Assembly (NCBI RefSeq): GCF_000376945.1
Contig: NZ_AQXU01000017.1
Location: 98,629-162,628, forward strand
DNA from: Leeia oryzae DSM 17879
GTDB taxonomy: Bacteria > Pseudomonadota > Gammaproteobacteria > Burkholderiales > Leeiaceae
DNA length: 64,000 bases
Direction: 5' to 3'
Position 1 is the stretch's first letter, and the number at the start of each line of letters is the position of its first letter. A model generated the notes under the pieces. The model was not told the DNA's origin, did not search any database, and saw only the letters and a program-made list of their open reading frames with translations. A program made the position numbers and the translations under genes. Positions 27,057-36,037 of the stretch are shown here, in pieces.

Positions 27057-29594
27057 ATGAGTATGTTGTCGAACAAAAAAAATGGCCGCAGCATGGCGCA
27101 ACCCGCCCTGGCACCGCACATGTTTTCCCTGCTCAGAGAGTCATGGTGGCTATCGCTGGTGGCTGCAGCCATCTATCTGGTCCTGATCCTGATCAGCTTT
27201 GATCGCAGCGACCCCGGCTGGTCACACAGCGCGACACACACCAACATTCACAACCATGGCGGCCAGTTTGGCGCATGGCTGGCGGACCTGATGCTCTACA
27301 TGTTCGGATTTTCGGCGTGGTGGTGGGTCATCCTCTGCCTGTCGGCCATACTGTGGGGCTACAAACGACTGGACGCCCTCGCCAACGCCAATCGCCCCGT
27401 GCTTGTCATCGCCATCATCGGCTTTGTGGTTCTGCTTGTTTCAAGCTGCGGCCTGGAATCACTACGCCTGTATACCACCCATGTCGAACTACCGGACGTT
27501 CATGGCGGCATGCTGGGAGAAGCCATCAGCACCCCGCTCTCCCGACTGTTTGGCTTTACCGGTGCTACCCTTGCCCTCATCGCCGGCTTCTGCATCGGTT
27601 TATCGCTGTTTACCGGCCTGTCCTGGTTACAACTGATTGAAAACATCGGTGCATTTCTGGAGTATGCGTTCGACCTTTGCATCGGACGCTGGCAAGCCCA
27701 TCAAGACCGTAAAGTCGGCGAAGTCGCCGCCGCTCGTCGCGAGCAGCAAGTAGCCGAAGAGAAAAAACGCCAGCAGGACCTGCCACCGGTCGAAGTCGTG
27801 GTGCCAGGCGCTAAAATCGAGCCATTGCTGCGCAATCGCAACGAGCCATTACCAGAGCCAGAAGCACCCACCTTCACATCCATGGACGAGTACCCGGACG
27901 AGGAGGACAACACCCCGGTTCTGAACGACGCCATTGCGCCATGGGATGAAGAAGGTAGCCTGGAGATCCCCGAAGCAGCAGAACCTGAAGCCCCCGTTGT
28001 AAGGGCGCCTCGTGCAGAACAGATCATCCCGTCGGTCAAAATTGAGCCCTCTAAGCAGGCCCTGAAAGAAAAACAGGCACCACTGTTTTCCGACCTGCCG
28101 GATTCACCGATTCCACCACTATCGCTACTGGCCATGCCGCCACTGGAAACCGAAACGGTAGCCGCCAGTACCATCGAATATACGTCTCGCCTGATCGAAC
28201 GCAAACTGGCCGACTTTGGCGTTCAGGTGCAAGTCGTTGCCGCCTACCCGGGCCCGGTCATTACCCGTTACGAAATAGACCCTGCCAGTGGTGTCAAGGG
28301 CGCACAGATCGTCAACCTGGCCAAAGACCTGGCCCGTGCACTCGGCCTTGCTGCCATCCGGGTTGTTGAAACCATTCCGGGCAAAACCTATATGGCCCTG
28401 GAACTGCCCAACCCGAGACGGCAAACTGTACGGCTTTCTGAAATCCTGAGCGCAAGCGTCTATGGTAATTCGCCATCCCCGCTCACGCTTGCCATGGGCA
28501 AGGACATCTCCGGGCAACCCGTGGTGGCCGATCTGGCCAAGATGCCACACTTACTGGTAGCCGGCACGACCGGTTCAGGCAAGTCTGTCGCCATCAACGC
28601 CATGCTGCTGTCCCTGCTTTACAAGGCAACACCCCAGCAAGTACGTCTGATTCTGGTCGACCCGAAAATGCTGGAAATGTCCGTGTACGAAGGCATTCCT
28701 CATCTACTGGCACCCGTCGTGACAGACATGAAACAAGCTGCCAATGCGCTTAACTGGTGCGTGGCAGAAATGGAGAAACGCTACAAACTGATGTCCTTCA
28801 TGGGCGTGCGGAACCTGGCTGGCTTCAACCAGAAACTGATCGACATGGAAAAACAGGGCCAAAAAGCAACCAACCCGTTCAGCCTCACGCCAGACAATCC
28901 CGAGCCGCTGGAACACCTGCCGATGATTGTTCTGGTCATCGACGAGCTTGCCGACCTGATGATGGTCGCCGGCAAAAAAATCGAAGAACTGATTGCACGC
29001 CTGGCACAAAAAGCACGTGCAGCGGGCATCCACCTGATTTTGGCCACCCAGCGGCCGTCTGTCGACGTGATTACCGGCCTGATCAAAGCCAACATCCCGA
29101 CGCGAGTGGCCTTCCAGGTCTCCAGCAAGGTAGACTCGCGCACCATCCTGGACCAGATGGGTGCAGAAGCGCTTCTGGGGATGGGCGACATGCTCTATCT
29201 GCCACCCGGAACCGGTTATCCGCAGCGCGTGCACGGCGCATTCGTGGCCGACGAGGAAGTCCACCATGTGGTCAGCTACCTGAAGCAGCATGGCGAACCG
29301 AACTATATTGAAGGCATACTCGAAGGCATGGTCGGCGATGGCAGTGCTGGCGGAGATCCATTCAAAGGCAGCATTCTGGAGGGCGATTCGGAGAATGATC
29401 CGCTCTACGATGAAGCAGTGGCATTCGTGATTAAAACCCGTCGCGCCTCTATTTCCTCAGTTCAGCGGCAGTTACGCATCGGCTACAACCGCGCCGCGCG
29501 CCTGATTGAGCAGATGGAGTCGTCCGGCCTCGTCAGCGCCATGGAAACCAACGGCAACCGGACCGTGCTGGCACCTGCCAGAAACGAAGAATAA
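27057..29594 (+). CDS. ftsK: DNA translocase FtsK
   Basis: FtsK pumps chromosome ends through the closing septum and activates XerCD at dif. The 845-residue protein has an N-terminal domain with four membrane helices (about residues 25-190), a Pro/Glu-rich linker (about 220-370), and a RecA-like motor (about 400-770) with Walker [14 protein letters not shown] near residues 502-514, Walker [14 protein letters not shown] and [14 protein letters not shown]. The winged-helix gamma domain (about 780-845) ends [20 protein letters not shown], which reads KOPS. The linker is short, similar to SpoIIIE-like FtsK of many non-enterics. TATAAT at 27021-27026 may be its -10 element. No ribosome site is obvious before the ATG at 27057, and an internal ATG at 27063 is also possible. 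Confidence 0.96.
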   Translation: MSMLSNKKNGRSMAQPALAPHMFSLLRESWWLSLVAAAIYLVLILISFDRSDPGWSHSATHTNIHNHGGQFGAWLADLMLYMFGFSAWWWVILCLSAILWGYKRLDALANANRPVLVIAIIGFVVLLVSSCGLESLRLYTTHVELPDVHGGMLGEAISTPLSRLFGFTGATLALIAGFCIGLSLFTGLSWLQLIENIGAFLEYAFDLCIGRWQAHQDRKVGEVAAARREQQVAEEKKRQQDLPPVEVVVPGAKIEPLLRNRNEPLPEPEAPTFTSMDEYPDEEDNTPVLNDAIAPWDEEGSLEIPEAAEPEAPVVRAPRAEQIIPSVKIEPSKQALKEKQAPLFSDLPDSPIPPLSLLAMPPLETETVAASTIEYTSRLIERKLADFGVQVQVVAAYPGPVITRYEIDPASGVKGAQIVNLAKDLARALGLAAIRVVETIPGKTYMALELPNPRRQTVRLSEILSASVYGNSPSPLTLAMGKDISGQPVVADLAKMPHLLVAGTTGSGKSVAINAMLLSLLYKATPQQVRLILVDPKMLEMSVYEGIPHLLAPVVTDMKQAANALNWCVAEMEKRYKLMSFMGVRNLAGFNQKLIDMEKQGQKATNPFSLTPDNPEPLEHLPMIVLVIDELADLMMVAGKKIEELIARLAQKARAAGIHLILATQRPSVDVITGLIKANIPTRVAFQVSSKVDSRTILDQMGAEALLGMGDMLYLPPGTGYPQRVHGAFVADEEVHHVVSYLKQHGEPNYIEGILEGMVGDGSAGGDPFKGSILEGDSENDPLYDEAVAFVIKTRRASISSVQRQLRIGYNRAARLIEQMESSGLVSAMETNGNRTVLAPARNEE

Positions 29595-29707
29595 TCGGCC
29601 ATTCGCCAGAAAAACGGACAAGGGACCAGCAAATGCTGCATCACATTTTGCGTCCCATCCGGTAAACTACCCTGTCACAGCAACCGGCTTTGAGTGATCA
29701 ATACCTT

Positions 29708-30337
29708 ATGGCTTCACCACTAGACCTCTTCATTACCGAACTCGACAAAGGGATTCGCACCCTTTTTGCAGATGCGCATAGCCGCCGGGAACATCCCGAT
29801 ACCCACATGCCAGACAATGACATGAGTGAAAGCGAGAAATTGCATGCGGCAAGACTGATGCGCATCAACCACTGCGGTGAAATATGCGCTCAGGCGCTAT
29901 ACCAGGGCCAAGCACTGACGGCCAGAGATCCTAAAAACAAGCACGCCTTCGCCGAAGCCGCCTGGCAGGAAACCGAACACCTGGCCTGGACGGCCAAACG
30001 CATTGACGAACTGGGTGGCAGGAAAAGCCTGCTTAACCCGATCTGGTATACAGGATCTTTGGCTATCGGCATTACAGCCGGACTGATTGGCGACAAATGG
30101 AACCTGGGATTTCTGGCTGAAACCGAGCACCAGGTGGCAAAACATCTGGACGAGCACATGGAAAAACTCCCTCCACAAGACGCCAGGAGCCATGCCATTC
30201 TCTCCCAGATGAAAACTGACGAACTGGAACACGCAGACCAGGCCATCGATCACGGTGCAGCCAACCTGCCCCTGCCTGTGAAAGCCCTGATGCAACTAAC
30301 GTCAAAAGTCATGACCAGAAGCAGCTACTGGATCTAA
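29708..30337 (+). CDS. coq7: 2-polyprenyl-3-methyl-6-methoxy-1,4-benzoquinone monooxygenase (Coq7 family)
   Basis: This di-iron hydroxylase carries out the last ring hydroxylation of ubiquinone synthesis at the membrane. The carboxylate and histidine ligands are visible as NHCGEICAQALYQGQ, WQETEHLAW, ETEHQVAKHLDEH and DELEHADQA. The protein has about 209 residues from the ATG at 29708; a TTG at 29690 would add six. It uses the di-iron Coq7 route in place of the flavin enzyme UbiF of enterics, as in many betaproteobacteria. It stands 113 bases after ftsK and is followed by a strong terminator at 30355-30398. Confidence 0.94.
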   Translation: MASPLDLFITELDKGIRTLFADAHSRREHPDTHMPDNDMSESEKLHAARLMRINHCGEICAQALYQGQALTARDPKNKHAFAEAAWQETEHLAWTAKRIDELGGRKSLLNPIWYTGSLAIGITAGLIGDKWNLGFLAETEHQVAKHLDEHMEKLPPQDARSHAILSQMKTDELEHADQAIDHGAANLPLPVKALMQLTSKVMTRSSYWI

Positions 30338-30354
30338 CCCCGTTTGTCTGCCGC

Positions 30355-30398
30355 AAAAAAACAAAACCCCGGCACACTGACCGGGGTTTTGTTTTTTT
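30355..30398. terminator. Bidirectional terminator between coq7 and the OsmC gene
   Basis: An 18-base-pair perfect stem (30355-30372 with 30381-30398) has the loop CACACTGA. The GC-rich core CCCCGG/CCGGGG is flanked by CAAAA/TTTTG and seven A or T, so transcripts from both convergent genes would end in a U-run. Confidence 0.93.
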
Positions 30399-30419
30399 CT
30401 ACAGCCATCGCCTGGCAAA

Positions 30420-30839
30420 TCAGGCAGCTTCAACCACTTCAACTGAATGTGTCACTTCAGCGGTTTTGCTGAGCATAATGGTGGCAGAACAGTACTTTTC
30501 TGCAGACAAGGCCACGGCACGCTCCACCGCCTCCGGTTTCAGCGCCTTGCCAGTCACGGTAAACTGCAGATGGATGCGGGTAAATATCTTAGGGTCCGTC
30601 GCGGCACGTTCTGCACTGACCTCCACCTCGCACCCGGTGACTGCATGGCGGCCTTTCTCAAGAATCATCACCACATCATAGGCAGAGCACCCACCGGCAC
30701 CCATCAGCAGCATTTCCATCGGGCGCGGACCAAGGTTACGACCACCCGCATCAGGCGGCCCATCCATCAGCACGGCATGGCCACTTTCGCTCATTGCCAG
30801 AAAACTTCTCTCTTCAACCCATTTAACACGTGCTTTCAC
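30420..30839 (-). CDS. OsmC-family peroxiredoxin-like protein (YhfA type)
   Basis: The 139-residue protein is an OsmC/Ohr-fold protein of the E. coli YhfA subgroup. It carries the start KARVKWVEERSFLA, the RPMEMLLMGAGGCSAYDV block with the first redox cysteine, and LSAEKYCSATIMLSKT with the second. OsmC-fold proteins reduce organic hydroperoxides, but the function of the YhfA subgroup is not established. The GTG at 30839 is taken as the start because AAGGGG lies seven bases upstream and the family begins there; the frame itself stays open to 30896. It is convergent with coq7 and divergent from rplM. Confidence 0.9.
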   Translation of the reverse strand: MKARVKWVEERSFLAMSESGHAVLMDGPPDAGGRNLGPRPMEMLLMGAGGCSAYDVVMILEKGRHAVTGCEVEVSAERAATDPKIFTRIHLQFTVTGKALKPEAVERAVALSAEKYCSATIMLSKTAEVTHSVEVVEAA

Positions 30840-31044
30840 AACAAAACCCCTTATCTTGGATAGGATGTATTCACGACCTGATATATAATCATGCATCGGT
30901 AGTCAGACCATAACGTCACCTCTGAAAACAGGGAATGTTGTTATTTCCCCCGTACAGAACGCCTGAATGGAAATAATTCTATCAGGAGACTCCCTTTTAA
31001 GTGCAACTTCATATAGAATAATTGGCTCGATGCAAATTCTGGAT

Positions 31045-31073
31045 TTGACATCTACAGAATATTCTGTAAGAAT
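31045..31073 (+). promoter_or_regulatory. Predicted sigma70 promoter of rplM-rpsI
   Basis: TTGACA at 31045-31050 is followed after 16 bases by TAAGAAT at 31067-31073, about 45 bases before the rplM ATG. The -35 element is perfect and the -10 element is moderate. A start site near 31080 would leave a leader of about 40 bases, in which autogenous control by L13, known in E. coli, could act. Confidence 0.55.
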
Positions 31074-31118
31074 CTTGCACTTTCTCGAAACGACTTGTTT
31101 ACTTGGAATTTATACAAG

Positions 31119-31547
31119 ATGAAAACCTACTCTGCCAAGCCGCAAGACATCCAGCGCGAGTGGTTTGTGGTGGACGCCTCGGACCTAGTGCTGGGTCGTC
31201 TGGCAGCCGCCATTGCCCACCGTCTGCGCGGCAAACACAAAGCAATCTACACCCCGCACATGGACACAGGCGACTTCATCGTCGTTGTTAACGCGGACAA
31301 AGTTCGCGTAACTGGTAACAAGGCTGAAGACAAAGTTTACTACCGCCACAGTGGCTATCCAGGTGGTATCTATGCTCGCACCTTCACCGAAATGAAGAAC
31401 CAGTTCCCAGAGCGCCTGATTGAAAAGGCTGTTAAGGGCATGCTGCCAAAAGGTCCATTGGGCTACGCTATGCTGAAAAAGCTGAAAGTGTACTCCGGTG
31501 AAAGCCATCCTCATACCGCACAACAGCCTAAAGTGCTGGAACTGTAA
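31119..31547 (+). CDS. rplM: 50S ribosomal protein L13
   Basis: L13 is an early-assembly protein of the large ribosomal subunit. The 142-residue sequence is the standard length and contains the N-terminal [46 protein letters not shown] and the [18 protein letters not shown] block. The ATG at 31119 ([12 protein letters not shown]) is the correct start; the frame opens slightly earlier with a TTG. It is followed 17 bases later by rpsI, the universal L13-S9 pair. Confidence 0.98.
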   Translation: MKTYSAKPQDIQREWFVVDASDLVLGRLAAAIAHRLRGKHKAIYTPHMDTGDFIVVVNADKVRVTGNKAEDKVYYRHSGYPGGIYARTFTEMKNQFPERLIEKAVKGMLPKGPLGYAMLKKLKVYSGESHPHTAQQPKVLEL

Positions 31548-31564
31548 TTCAGGGATATTGAATC

Positions 31565-31957
31565 ATGATCGGTAAATACTACTACGGTACCGGCCGTCGC
31601 AAAAGCGCAGTAGCCCGTGTGTTCCTGGCTTCTGGCTCTGGCAAGATTGAAGTTAACGGCAAGCCTCTTGACGTTTTCTTCTCTCGTGAAACTGGCCGCA
31701 TGGTTGTTCGTCAACCACTAGAACTGACTAATCATCTTGCTACATTCGACATCAAAGTCAATGTAAACGGTGGCGGTGAAAACGGCCAGGCTGGTGCAGT
31801 TCGTCACGGCATTACCCGTGCACTGATCGAATATGATGCGACACTGAAACCAGCACTGTCTGCTGCTGGCTTCGTGACACGTGATGCTCGTGAAGTTGAA
31901 CGTAAAAAAGTTGGTCTGCACAAAGCACGTCGCCGCAAACAGTTCTCCAAGCGTTAA
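31565..31957 (+). CDS. rpsI: 30S ribosomal protein S9
   Basis: S9 is a small-subunit protein whose C-terminal tail reaches the P-site tRNA. The 130-residue protein has the start [17 protein letters not shown], the [18 protein letters not shown] core and the basic end [17 protein letters not shown] with the terminal Lys-Arg pair that contacts tRNA. Its ATG lies 17 bases after rplM, and an intrinsic terminator directly follows. Confidence 0.98.
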   Translation: MIGKYYYGTGRRKSAVARVFLASGSGKIEVNGKPLDVFFSRETGRMVVRQPLELTNHLATFDIKVNVNGGGENGQAGAVRHGITRALIEYDATLKPALSAAGFVTRDAREVERKKVGLHKARRRKQFSKR

Positions 31958-31968
31958 TTGTTTGTGCC

Positions 31969-32001
31969 AACAAAAAAACCGCCCTTGGGCGGTTTTTTTG
32001 T
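31969..32001 (+). terminator. Intrinsic terminator of rplM-rpsI
   Basis: CCGCCC at 31979-31984 pairs with GGGCGG at 31987-31992, extended by the A7 run before and the T7 run after it. It starts about 12 bases after the rpsI stop and ends the ribosomal protein transcript. Confidence 0.9.
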
Positions 32002-32068
32002 TTCTGGCTTCCAGTCATATTCCCTTACCCCTCCCCTAAGCTGTGATTTCAGCTTGCCCTGTGTCTAC

Positions 32069-32119
32069 TGCCCTATTATCATGGGCAATTCGTCGAAAAC
32101 AAAACAGCGTAAACGCTGT
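32069..32119 (+). other. Two short hairpins in the argC leader
   Basis: TGCCC at 32069-32073 pairs with GGGCA at 32083-32087, and ACAGCG at 32104-32109 pairs with CGCTGT at 32114-32119. Both lie between the rpsI terminator and argC. They may be leader structures or protein-binding sites. No ArgR-type sequence or leader peptide is evident. Confidence 0.3.
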
Positions 32120-32145
32120 GAATCCATGCAGAGTAAGGAAAAGGA

Positions 32146-33174
32146 ATGATTAACGTAGGTATTGTTGGCGGAACCGGTTACACCGGTGTTGAGTTGTTGC
32201 GCATCCTGTGCGCGCACCCACATGTGAAACTGAAAGCGGTGACTTCGCGCAAAGAAGCAGGCATGCCGGTTGCCGATATGTTCCCTAGCCTGCGTGGATT
32301 CGTCGACATTGCCTTTTCTGACCCGGACAGTGGCGAATTAAATCAATGTGATGTTGTTTTCTTTGCAACACCAAACGGTATCGCCATGCAGCAGGCCCAA
32401 GCACTACTGGATGCCGGCGTAAAGGTAATTGATCTGGCGGCGGACTTCCGCATCAAAGACCAGACTGTGTGGGAAAAATGGTATGGCATGACACATGCAG
32501 CGCCCAAGCTGATTGCCGAAGCAGTTTATGGTTTGCCCGAACTTAACCGGGAAAAAATCAAAGGCGCACGCTTGGTTGCCAACCCGGGTTGCTATCCGAC
32601 TGCGGTACAACTGGGTTTTCTGCCCTTGATTGAAGCTGGCGTGGTTGATACAAGTCATTTGATTGCCGACTGTAAATCAGGTGTTTCTGGCGCCGGTCGG
32701 AAGGCAGAAGTACACGCGCTGCTGGCCGAAGCAGGTGACAACTTCAAAGCCTACGGTGTTGCTGGCCACCGTCATTTGCCCGAGATTCGTCAGGGCCTGA
32801 GTCAGATGCATGGTGCGGATGTCGGACTGACCTTTACCCCGCATTTGCTCCCAATGATTCGCGGCATTCATGCCACGCTCTATGCAAAGCTGACCAAAGA
32901 TGTGGATTTGCAAGCCCTGTACGAAGCACGTTACCAAAGCGAACCGTTTGTAGACGTGTTGCCTGCTGGCTCGCACCCCGAAACCAGATCAGTGCGCGGT
33001 GCCAACGTATGTCGCATCGCCGTACACCGTCCACAGGGCGGCGATACTGCCGTCATTCTGGCGGTTGAAGACAACCTGGTAAAAGGTGCTGCCGGACAGG
33101 CCGTGCAAAACATGAACATCCTGTTTGATCTTCCCGAAACAACCGGCTTGCAACTGGTTCCGCTATTGCCATGA
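32146..33174 (+). CDS. argC: N-acetyl-gamma-glutamyl-phosphate reductase
   Basis: ArgC carries out the third step of arginine synthesis, reducing N-acetylglutamyl phosphate to the semialdehyde with NADPH. The 342-residue protein is of the type 1 length. It has the Rossmann start [16 protein letters not shown], the catalytic cysteine in [20 protein letters not shown] with the catalytic His, and [14 protein letters not shown] lies just before the ATG. It starts a plus-strand group with a coiled-coil protein, a bactofilin and erpA; only argC of the arginine pathway is in this group. It is about 13 kb from the catabolic arginine locus and is not obviously co-regulated with it. Confidence 0.97.
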   Translation: MINVGIVGGTGYTGVELLRILCAHPHVKLKAVTSRKEAGMPVADMFPSLRGFVDIAFSDPDSGELNQCDVVFFATPNGIAMQQAQALLDAGVKVIDLAADFRIKDQTVWEKWYGMTHAAPKLIAEAVYGLPELNREKIKGARLVANPGCYPTAVQLGFLPLIEAGVVDTSHLIADCKSGVSGAGRKAEVHALLAEAGDNFKAYGVAGHRHLPEIRQGLSQMHGADVGLTFTPHLLPMIRGIHATLYAKLTKDVDLQALYEARYQSEPFVDVLPAGSHPETRSVRGANVCRIAVHRPQGGDTAVILAVEDNLVKGAAGQAVQNMNILFDLPETTGLQLVPLLP

Positions 33175-33188
33175 TGCTGGCCATATAA

Positions 33189-33911
33189 GTGATCCATAGA
33201 AGATTTCGCAAGAGAAATGCCCTTACCGCGCCCAGGCTGTCGGTAAGGGCGCATCCCACATGGTTTGCCCGTGTGGTGACCATCCTCCTGTTACTGGCCG
33301 TGATTGGTGTTTGCAGCGGTCTGGCGTATCTTGCCGGCTCACTCAGCCAGGGCGAATTCAGGGGCATTACGTTACAGGATGTCATCAACCTGAAACGGCA
33401 AGTAAATAATCTGACACTGGATAACCGGTTGCTTCAAAAGCAAGCCCGCCAGTTAAGCATGATGCATCAGATCGACAGCACGGCACAAAAGACACTGGAT
33501 GCCGAGATTCCGGCTTTAAAAGCAGAAAACCTGTCTTTACGACAGCAGCTTGGCCTGTTTGAAGAAATGCTGAAACGGCCTGACGGCCATGGACAAGCGG
33601 CCGTTGAGTTATTCAACGTCTTTGTCCAGCCCGACGGACAATGGCACTACCATTTATTGCTGAATGCCGGAACAGACGGCACCATTTTCACTGGCAAGTA
33701 TCAAATATCGTGGCCTGCCAGTAGCTCGGTCAATGCGGGTCGTATCCCTTCTCAAGCGGGTGATAGCCAGTTCCAGCTGAATTTTCACAGCATGACACGG
33801 CTGGAAGGAAATTTACCAGGCTCCCTGCCCTCGGGAACCCCTTTATTGATTGAAATACTGCCAGAGCGGCCTGGCAGCACAAGCATTCGTTATCAGTACA
33901 CTCTGCCCTGA
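33189..33911 (+). CDS. Membrane-anchored coiled-coil protein paired with bactofilin (unrecognised family)
   Basis: A 240-residue protein starts with GTG at 33189, 14 bases after argC. It has a basic N-terminal tail (HRRFRKRNALTAPRLSVR), one membrane helix at about residues 28-51 (VVTILLLLAVIGVCSGLAYLAG), a coiled-coil of roughly 60 residues (LKRQVNNLTLDNRLLQKQ to LRQQLGLFEEML) and a beta-rich C-terminal domain of about 100 residues. It would sit in the inner membrane with most of its mass in the periplasm. It resembles the poorly characterised DUF6776-type proteins often found beside bactofilin genes, but that name is from memory. The 11-base gap to the bactofilin gene suggests that the two act together in cell-envelope shaping. 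Confidence 0.72.
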   Translation: MIHRRFRKRNALTAPRLSVRAHPTWFARVVTILLLLAVIGVCSGLAYLAGSLSQGEFRGITLQDVINLKRQVNNLTLDNRLLQKQARQLSMMHQIDSTAQKTLDAEIPALKAENLSLRQQLGLFEEMLKRPDGHGQAAVELFNVFVQPDGQWHYHLLLNAGTDGTIFTGKYQISWPASSSVNAGRIPSQAGDSQFQLNFHSMTRLEGNLPGSLPSGTPLLIEILPERPGSTSIRYQYTLP

Positions 33912-33922
33912 GGAACATATCC

Positions 33923-34348
33923 ATGTTTGGAAACAAGCACCATAAGCCACAAAATCGCATCGATAGTCTTATTGGCCACGGCACCAGTATCGAAGGTGAT
34001 CTGCATTTTAGTGGTGGCCTGCGCGTGGATGGCACGATCAAAGGCAATGTTATCGCGACTGGCGACAAACCCGGCACACTCGTTCTGTCAGAAAAAGCCG
34101 TGATTGAAGGATCTATCCGGGTTGGTCACCTGATTGTTAATGGCAGAATCCATGGCCCTGTACTGGCCAGCCATTATCTGGAACTACAGCCAAAATCGCA
34201 GGTTACTGGCGACATTCATTATCGGACACTGGAAATGCACCCAGGCGCCATCATTGAAGGACAACTCTTGCACCTGCAAGATTCTGCCGAATTACCGGTG
34301 ATTGCGATTACCCATAAAACAGACGAGTCCCCCGCTAGCACAGATTGA
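33923..34348 (+). CDS. Bactofilin (polymer-forming cytoskeletal protein)
   Basis: The 141-residue protein is built around the bactofilin right-handed beta-helix: IGHGTSIEGDLHFSGGLRVDG, TIKGNVIATG, AVIEGSIRVGHLIVNGRIHG, LELQPKSQVTGDIHYRTL and HPGAIIEGQL. Bactofilins polymerise without nucleotides into membrane-associated filaments that localise cell-wall enzymes. Short N- and C-terminal tails flank the core, and the N-terminal MFGNKHHKP can bind membrane in other members. GAGG precedes the ATG by ten bases. The upstream neighbour is a membrane coiled-coil protein, and an M23 peptidase gene lies 1.7 kb away, a combination that recurs with CcmA-type bactofilins. Confidence 0.93.
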   Translation: MFGNKHHKPQNRIDSLIGHGTSIEGDLHFSGGLRVDGTIKGNVIATGDKPGTLVLSEKAVIEGSIRVGHLIVNGRIHGPVLASHYLELQPKSQVTGDIHYRTLEMHPGAIIEGQLLHLQDSAELPVIAITHKTDESPASTD

Positions 34349-34408
34349 CCTTTGCGAATATAGGGCGGATAATAACCAACTAAATTACTAGGTTTTAAGG
34401 AGTACCCA

Positions 34409-34759
34409 ATGAGTGAAGTAGCAGAAATCCCTAGCTTCTTGGTATTTACGGACAATGCGTCTAACAAAGTTCGTGAGCTGATCGAGGAAGAAGGCAATCC
34501 GGATCTGAAACTGCGCGTTTTTGTAACGGGCGGTGGTTGTTCTGGCTTCCAGTATGGCTTTACGTTCGATGAAATCAGCAATGACGATGATACCCAGGTC
34601 GAGAAAAATGGTGTCACCCTGCTGATTGATCCGATGAGCTACCAATATCTTGTTGGCGCAGAAATCGATTACACAGACGGGATTGAAGGCTCTCAATTTG
34701 TCATCAAAAACCCGAATGCCACCTCTACGTGTGGTTGTGGCTCTTCTTTCTCTGCCTGA
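34409..34759 (+). CDS. erpA: Iron-sulfur cluster insertion protein ErpA
   Basis: This A-type carrier delivers iron-sulfur clusters to target enzymes such as those of isoprenoid synthesis. The 116-residue protein has the start [20 protein letters not shown] and the three conserved cysteines, one in [11 protein letters not shown] and two in TCGCGSSFS at the C-terminus, and [12 protein letters not shown]. An AAGGAG ribosome site lies seven bases before the ATG. It is last of the plus-strand group and is followed by a terminator. Iron-sulfur and ubiquinone functions are both nearby, but no operon link is implied. Confidence 0.96.
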   Translation: MSEVAEIPSFLVFTDNASNKVRELIEEEGNPDLKLRVFVTGGGCSGFQYGFTFDEISNDDDTQVEKNGVTLLIDPMSYQYLVGAEIDYTDGIEGSQFVIKNPNATSTCGCGSSFSA

Positions 34760-34778
34760 TCTGAAAGACGTCCCCAAA

Positions 34779-34807
34779 CAAAAAGCCTGCGATATGCAGG
34801 CTTTTTG
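34779..34807. terminator. Terminator between erpA and anmK
   Basis: CAAAAAGCCTGC at 34779-34790 pairs perfectly with 34796-34807 across the loop GATAT. The A5 and T5 runs on either side suit both converging transcripts. Confidence 0.88.
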
Positions 34808-34830
34808 TTTTTGGTTGGTGTCTTAACCCC

Positions 34831-35946
34831 TTATGCAGGGAAATAAGCACCCAGGATGCGCTCTCCTCTAGCACCGGTCACCTGAGGCAAATTCCCTGTC
34901 TGCCGCTGGCAGAAACGCCAGGCCAGCCAGGCAAACGCAAATGCTTCCAGTGTATCGCCAGGCACACCAGTATCGTCTGTTACGCCGATATGCGTATCTG
35001 GCAGCAGGCTGGCGATATGCTCCCGCAGTGCCATGTTATGTGCGCCGCCCCCACACAGGTAGAGTATCTCCGCCTCAGGTAAATGTATCTTCACTGAATT
35101 TGCCACAGAAGTGGCGGTGAGTGCCAACAAGGTGGCCTGAACGTCCTGCGCTTGATACTGATGCAGTTCATGGCTTTCCAGCCATGCCGGATTAAACAGA
35201 TCGCGTCCGGTACTTTTGGGTGGAGGAAGATGGAAAAACGCATGCGCCAGCCAGTCCGCCAATAATGATGGAATCAGGGTTCCCGACTTTGCCCACGCCC
35301 CTGCCTTATCGTACGGGAAACCCGTATGCTTGCCACACCAATAGTCCATCAGCAAGTTACCCGGGCCGGTATCGAACCCCCTGACCATGCCCCCTCCTGC
35401 AGGCAAGCAGGTCAGGTTTGCAATCCCGCCAATATTCAGCACACCAACATGCTGTGTATCGCTTGCAAACAGGTTGAGGTGAAACGCAGGCACCAATGGG
35501 GCACCCTGCCCGCCTGCTGCAATATCGCGACTGCGGAAATCTCCCACCACGGGGATGCCGGTCAGCTCAGCCAGCAAAGCATGATTGCCGATTTGCAGCG
35601 TATATCCGTAATCCGGCCGGTGACGAATGGTTTGCCCGTGATTACCGATGGCGAGAATGTCTTCCGCCCTGACATTGGCCTTGGCCAACAGTAGCTGTAC
35701 CACTTCTGCATAGCGGATTGACAGCTCGTTTGCCGCTCGGGCCGACAAATGCAACTCGTCCGGTTGCGCCGTATTCAATGACAACAGCAAGGATTTCAGT
35801 TCTGCATCAAACGGGATATAGGCATCAGCCAGGGTCTGTGGTGCAGGGTCAAATGTGGCCAGCACGGCATCCACACCATCCAGACTGGTGCCCGACATCA
35901 GCCCGATCACCAGTTTTTGTTCAGATGAGATATTGCTCGGCACCAT
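34831..35946 (-). CDS. anmK: Anhydro-N-acetylmuramic acid kinase
   Basis: AnmK phosphorylates and opens 1,6-anhydro-MurNAc recovered from peptidoglycan turnover, giving MurNAc 6-phosphate. The 371-residue ASKHA-fold protein shows the phosphate loop GLMSGTSLDGVDAV near the N-terminus, NHGQTIRH, DFRSRDIAAGGQGAPLVP, the LNIGGIANLT motif and GFDTGPGN. The length is that of the family. It lies downstream of the M23 peptidase gene on the same strand with a hairpin between. Both act on murein, which fits a recycling or remodelling context. Confidence 0.96.
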   Translation of the reverse strand: MVPSNISSEQKLVIGLMSGTSLDGVDAVLATFDPAPQTLADAYIPFDAELKSLLLSLNTAQPDELHLSARAANELSIRYAEVVQLLLAKANVRAEDILAIGNHGQTIRHRPDYGYTLQIGNHALLAELTGIPVVGDFRSRDIAAGGQGAPLVPAFHLNLFASDTQHVGVLNIGGIANLTCLPAGGGMVRGFDTGPGNLLMDYWCGKHTGFPYDKAGAWAKSGTLIPSLLADWLAHAFFHLPPPKSTGRDLFNPAWLESHELHQYQAQDVQATLLALTATSVANSVKIHLPEAEILYLCGGGAHNMALREHIASLLPDTHIGVTDDTGVPGDTLEAFAFAWLAWRFCQRQTGNLPQVTGARGERILGAYFPA

Positions 35947-35977
35947 ATTCCATTTTCTTCATGTTGATTGTTGATAA

Positions 35978-36005
35978 CAAAAAACCGGCATTTGCCGGCT
36001 TTTTG
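35978..36005 (-). terminator. Hairpin after the M23 peptidase gene
   Basis: CCGGCA at 35985-35990 pairs with TGCCGG at 35993-35998, flanked by an A-run and a T-run. For the minus strand, the stem is followed by TTTTT about 35 bases downstream of the M23 stop. It would separate the peptidase from anmK. Confidence 0.7.
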
Positions 36006-36037
36006 TCGTAATGCACTGCAAGCAAGCTAACGTGGCA

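Noticed and set aside
26949..27119. 57-codon N-terminal extension of gltX
   Set aside because: It overlaps the divergent ftsK start and lacks family similarity. The ATG at 26948 matches GltX starts.
30840..30896. Longer start of the OsmC protein
   Set aside because: The family starts at KARVKWVE, and AAGGGG is well placed for the GTG at 30839.
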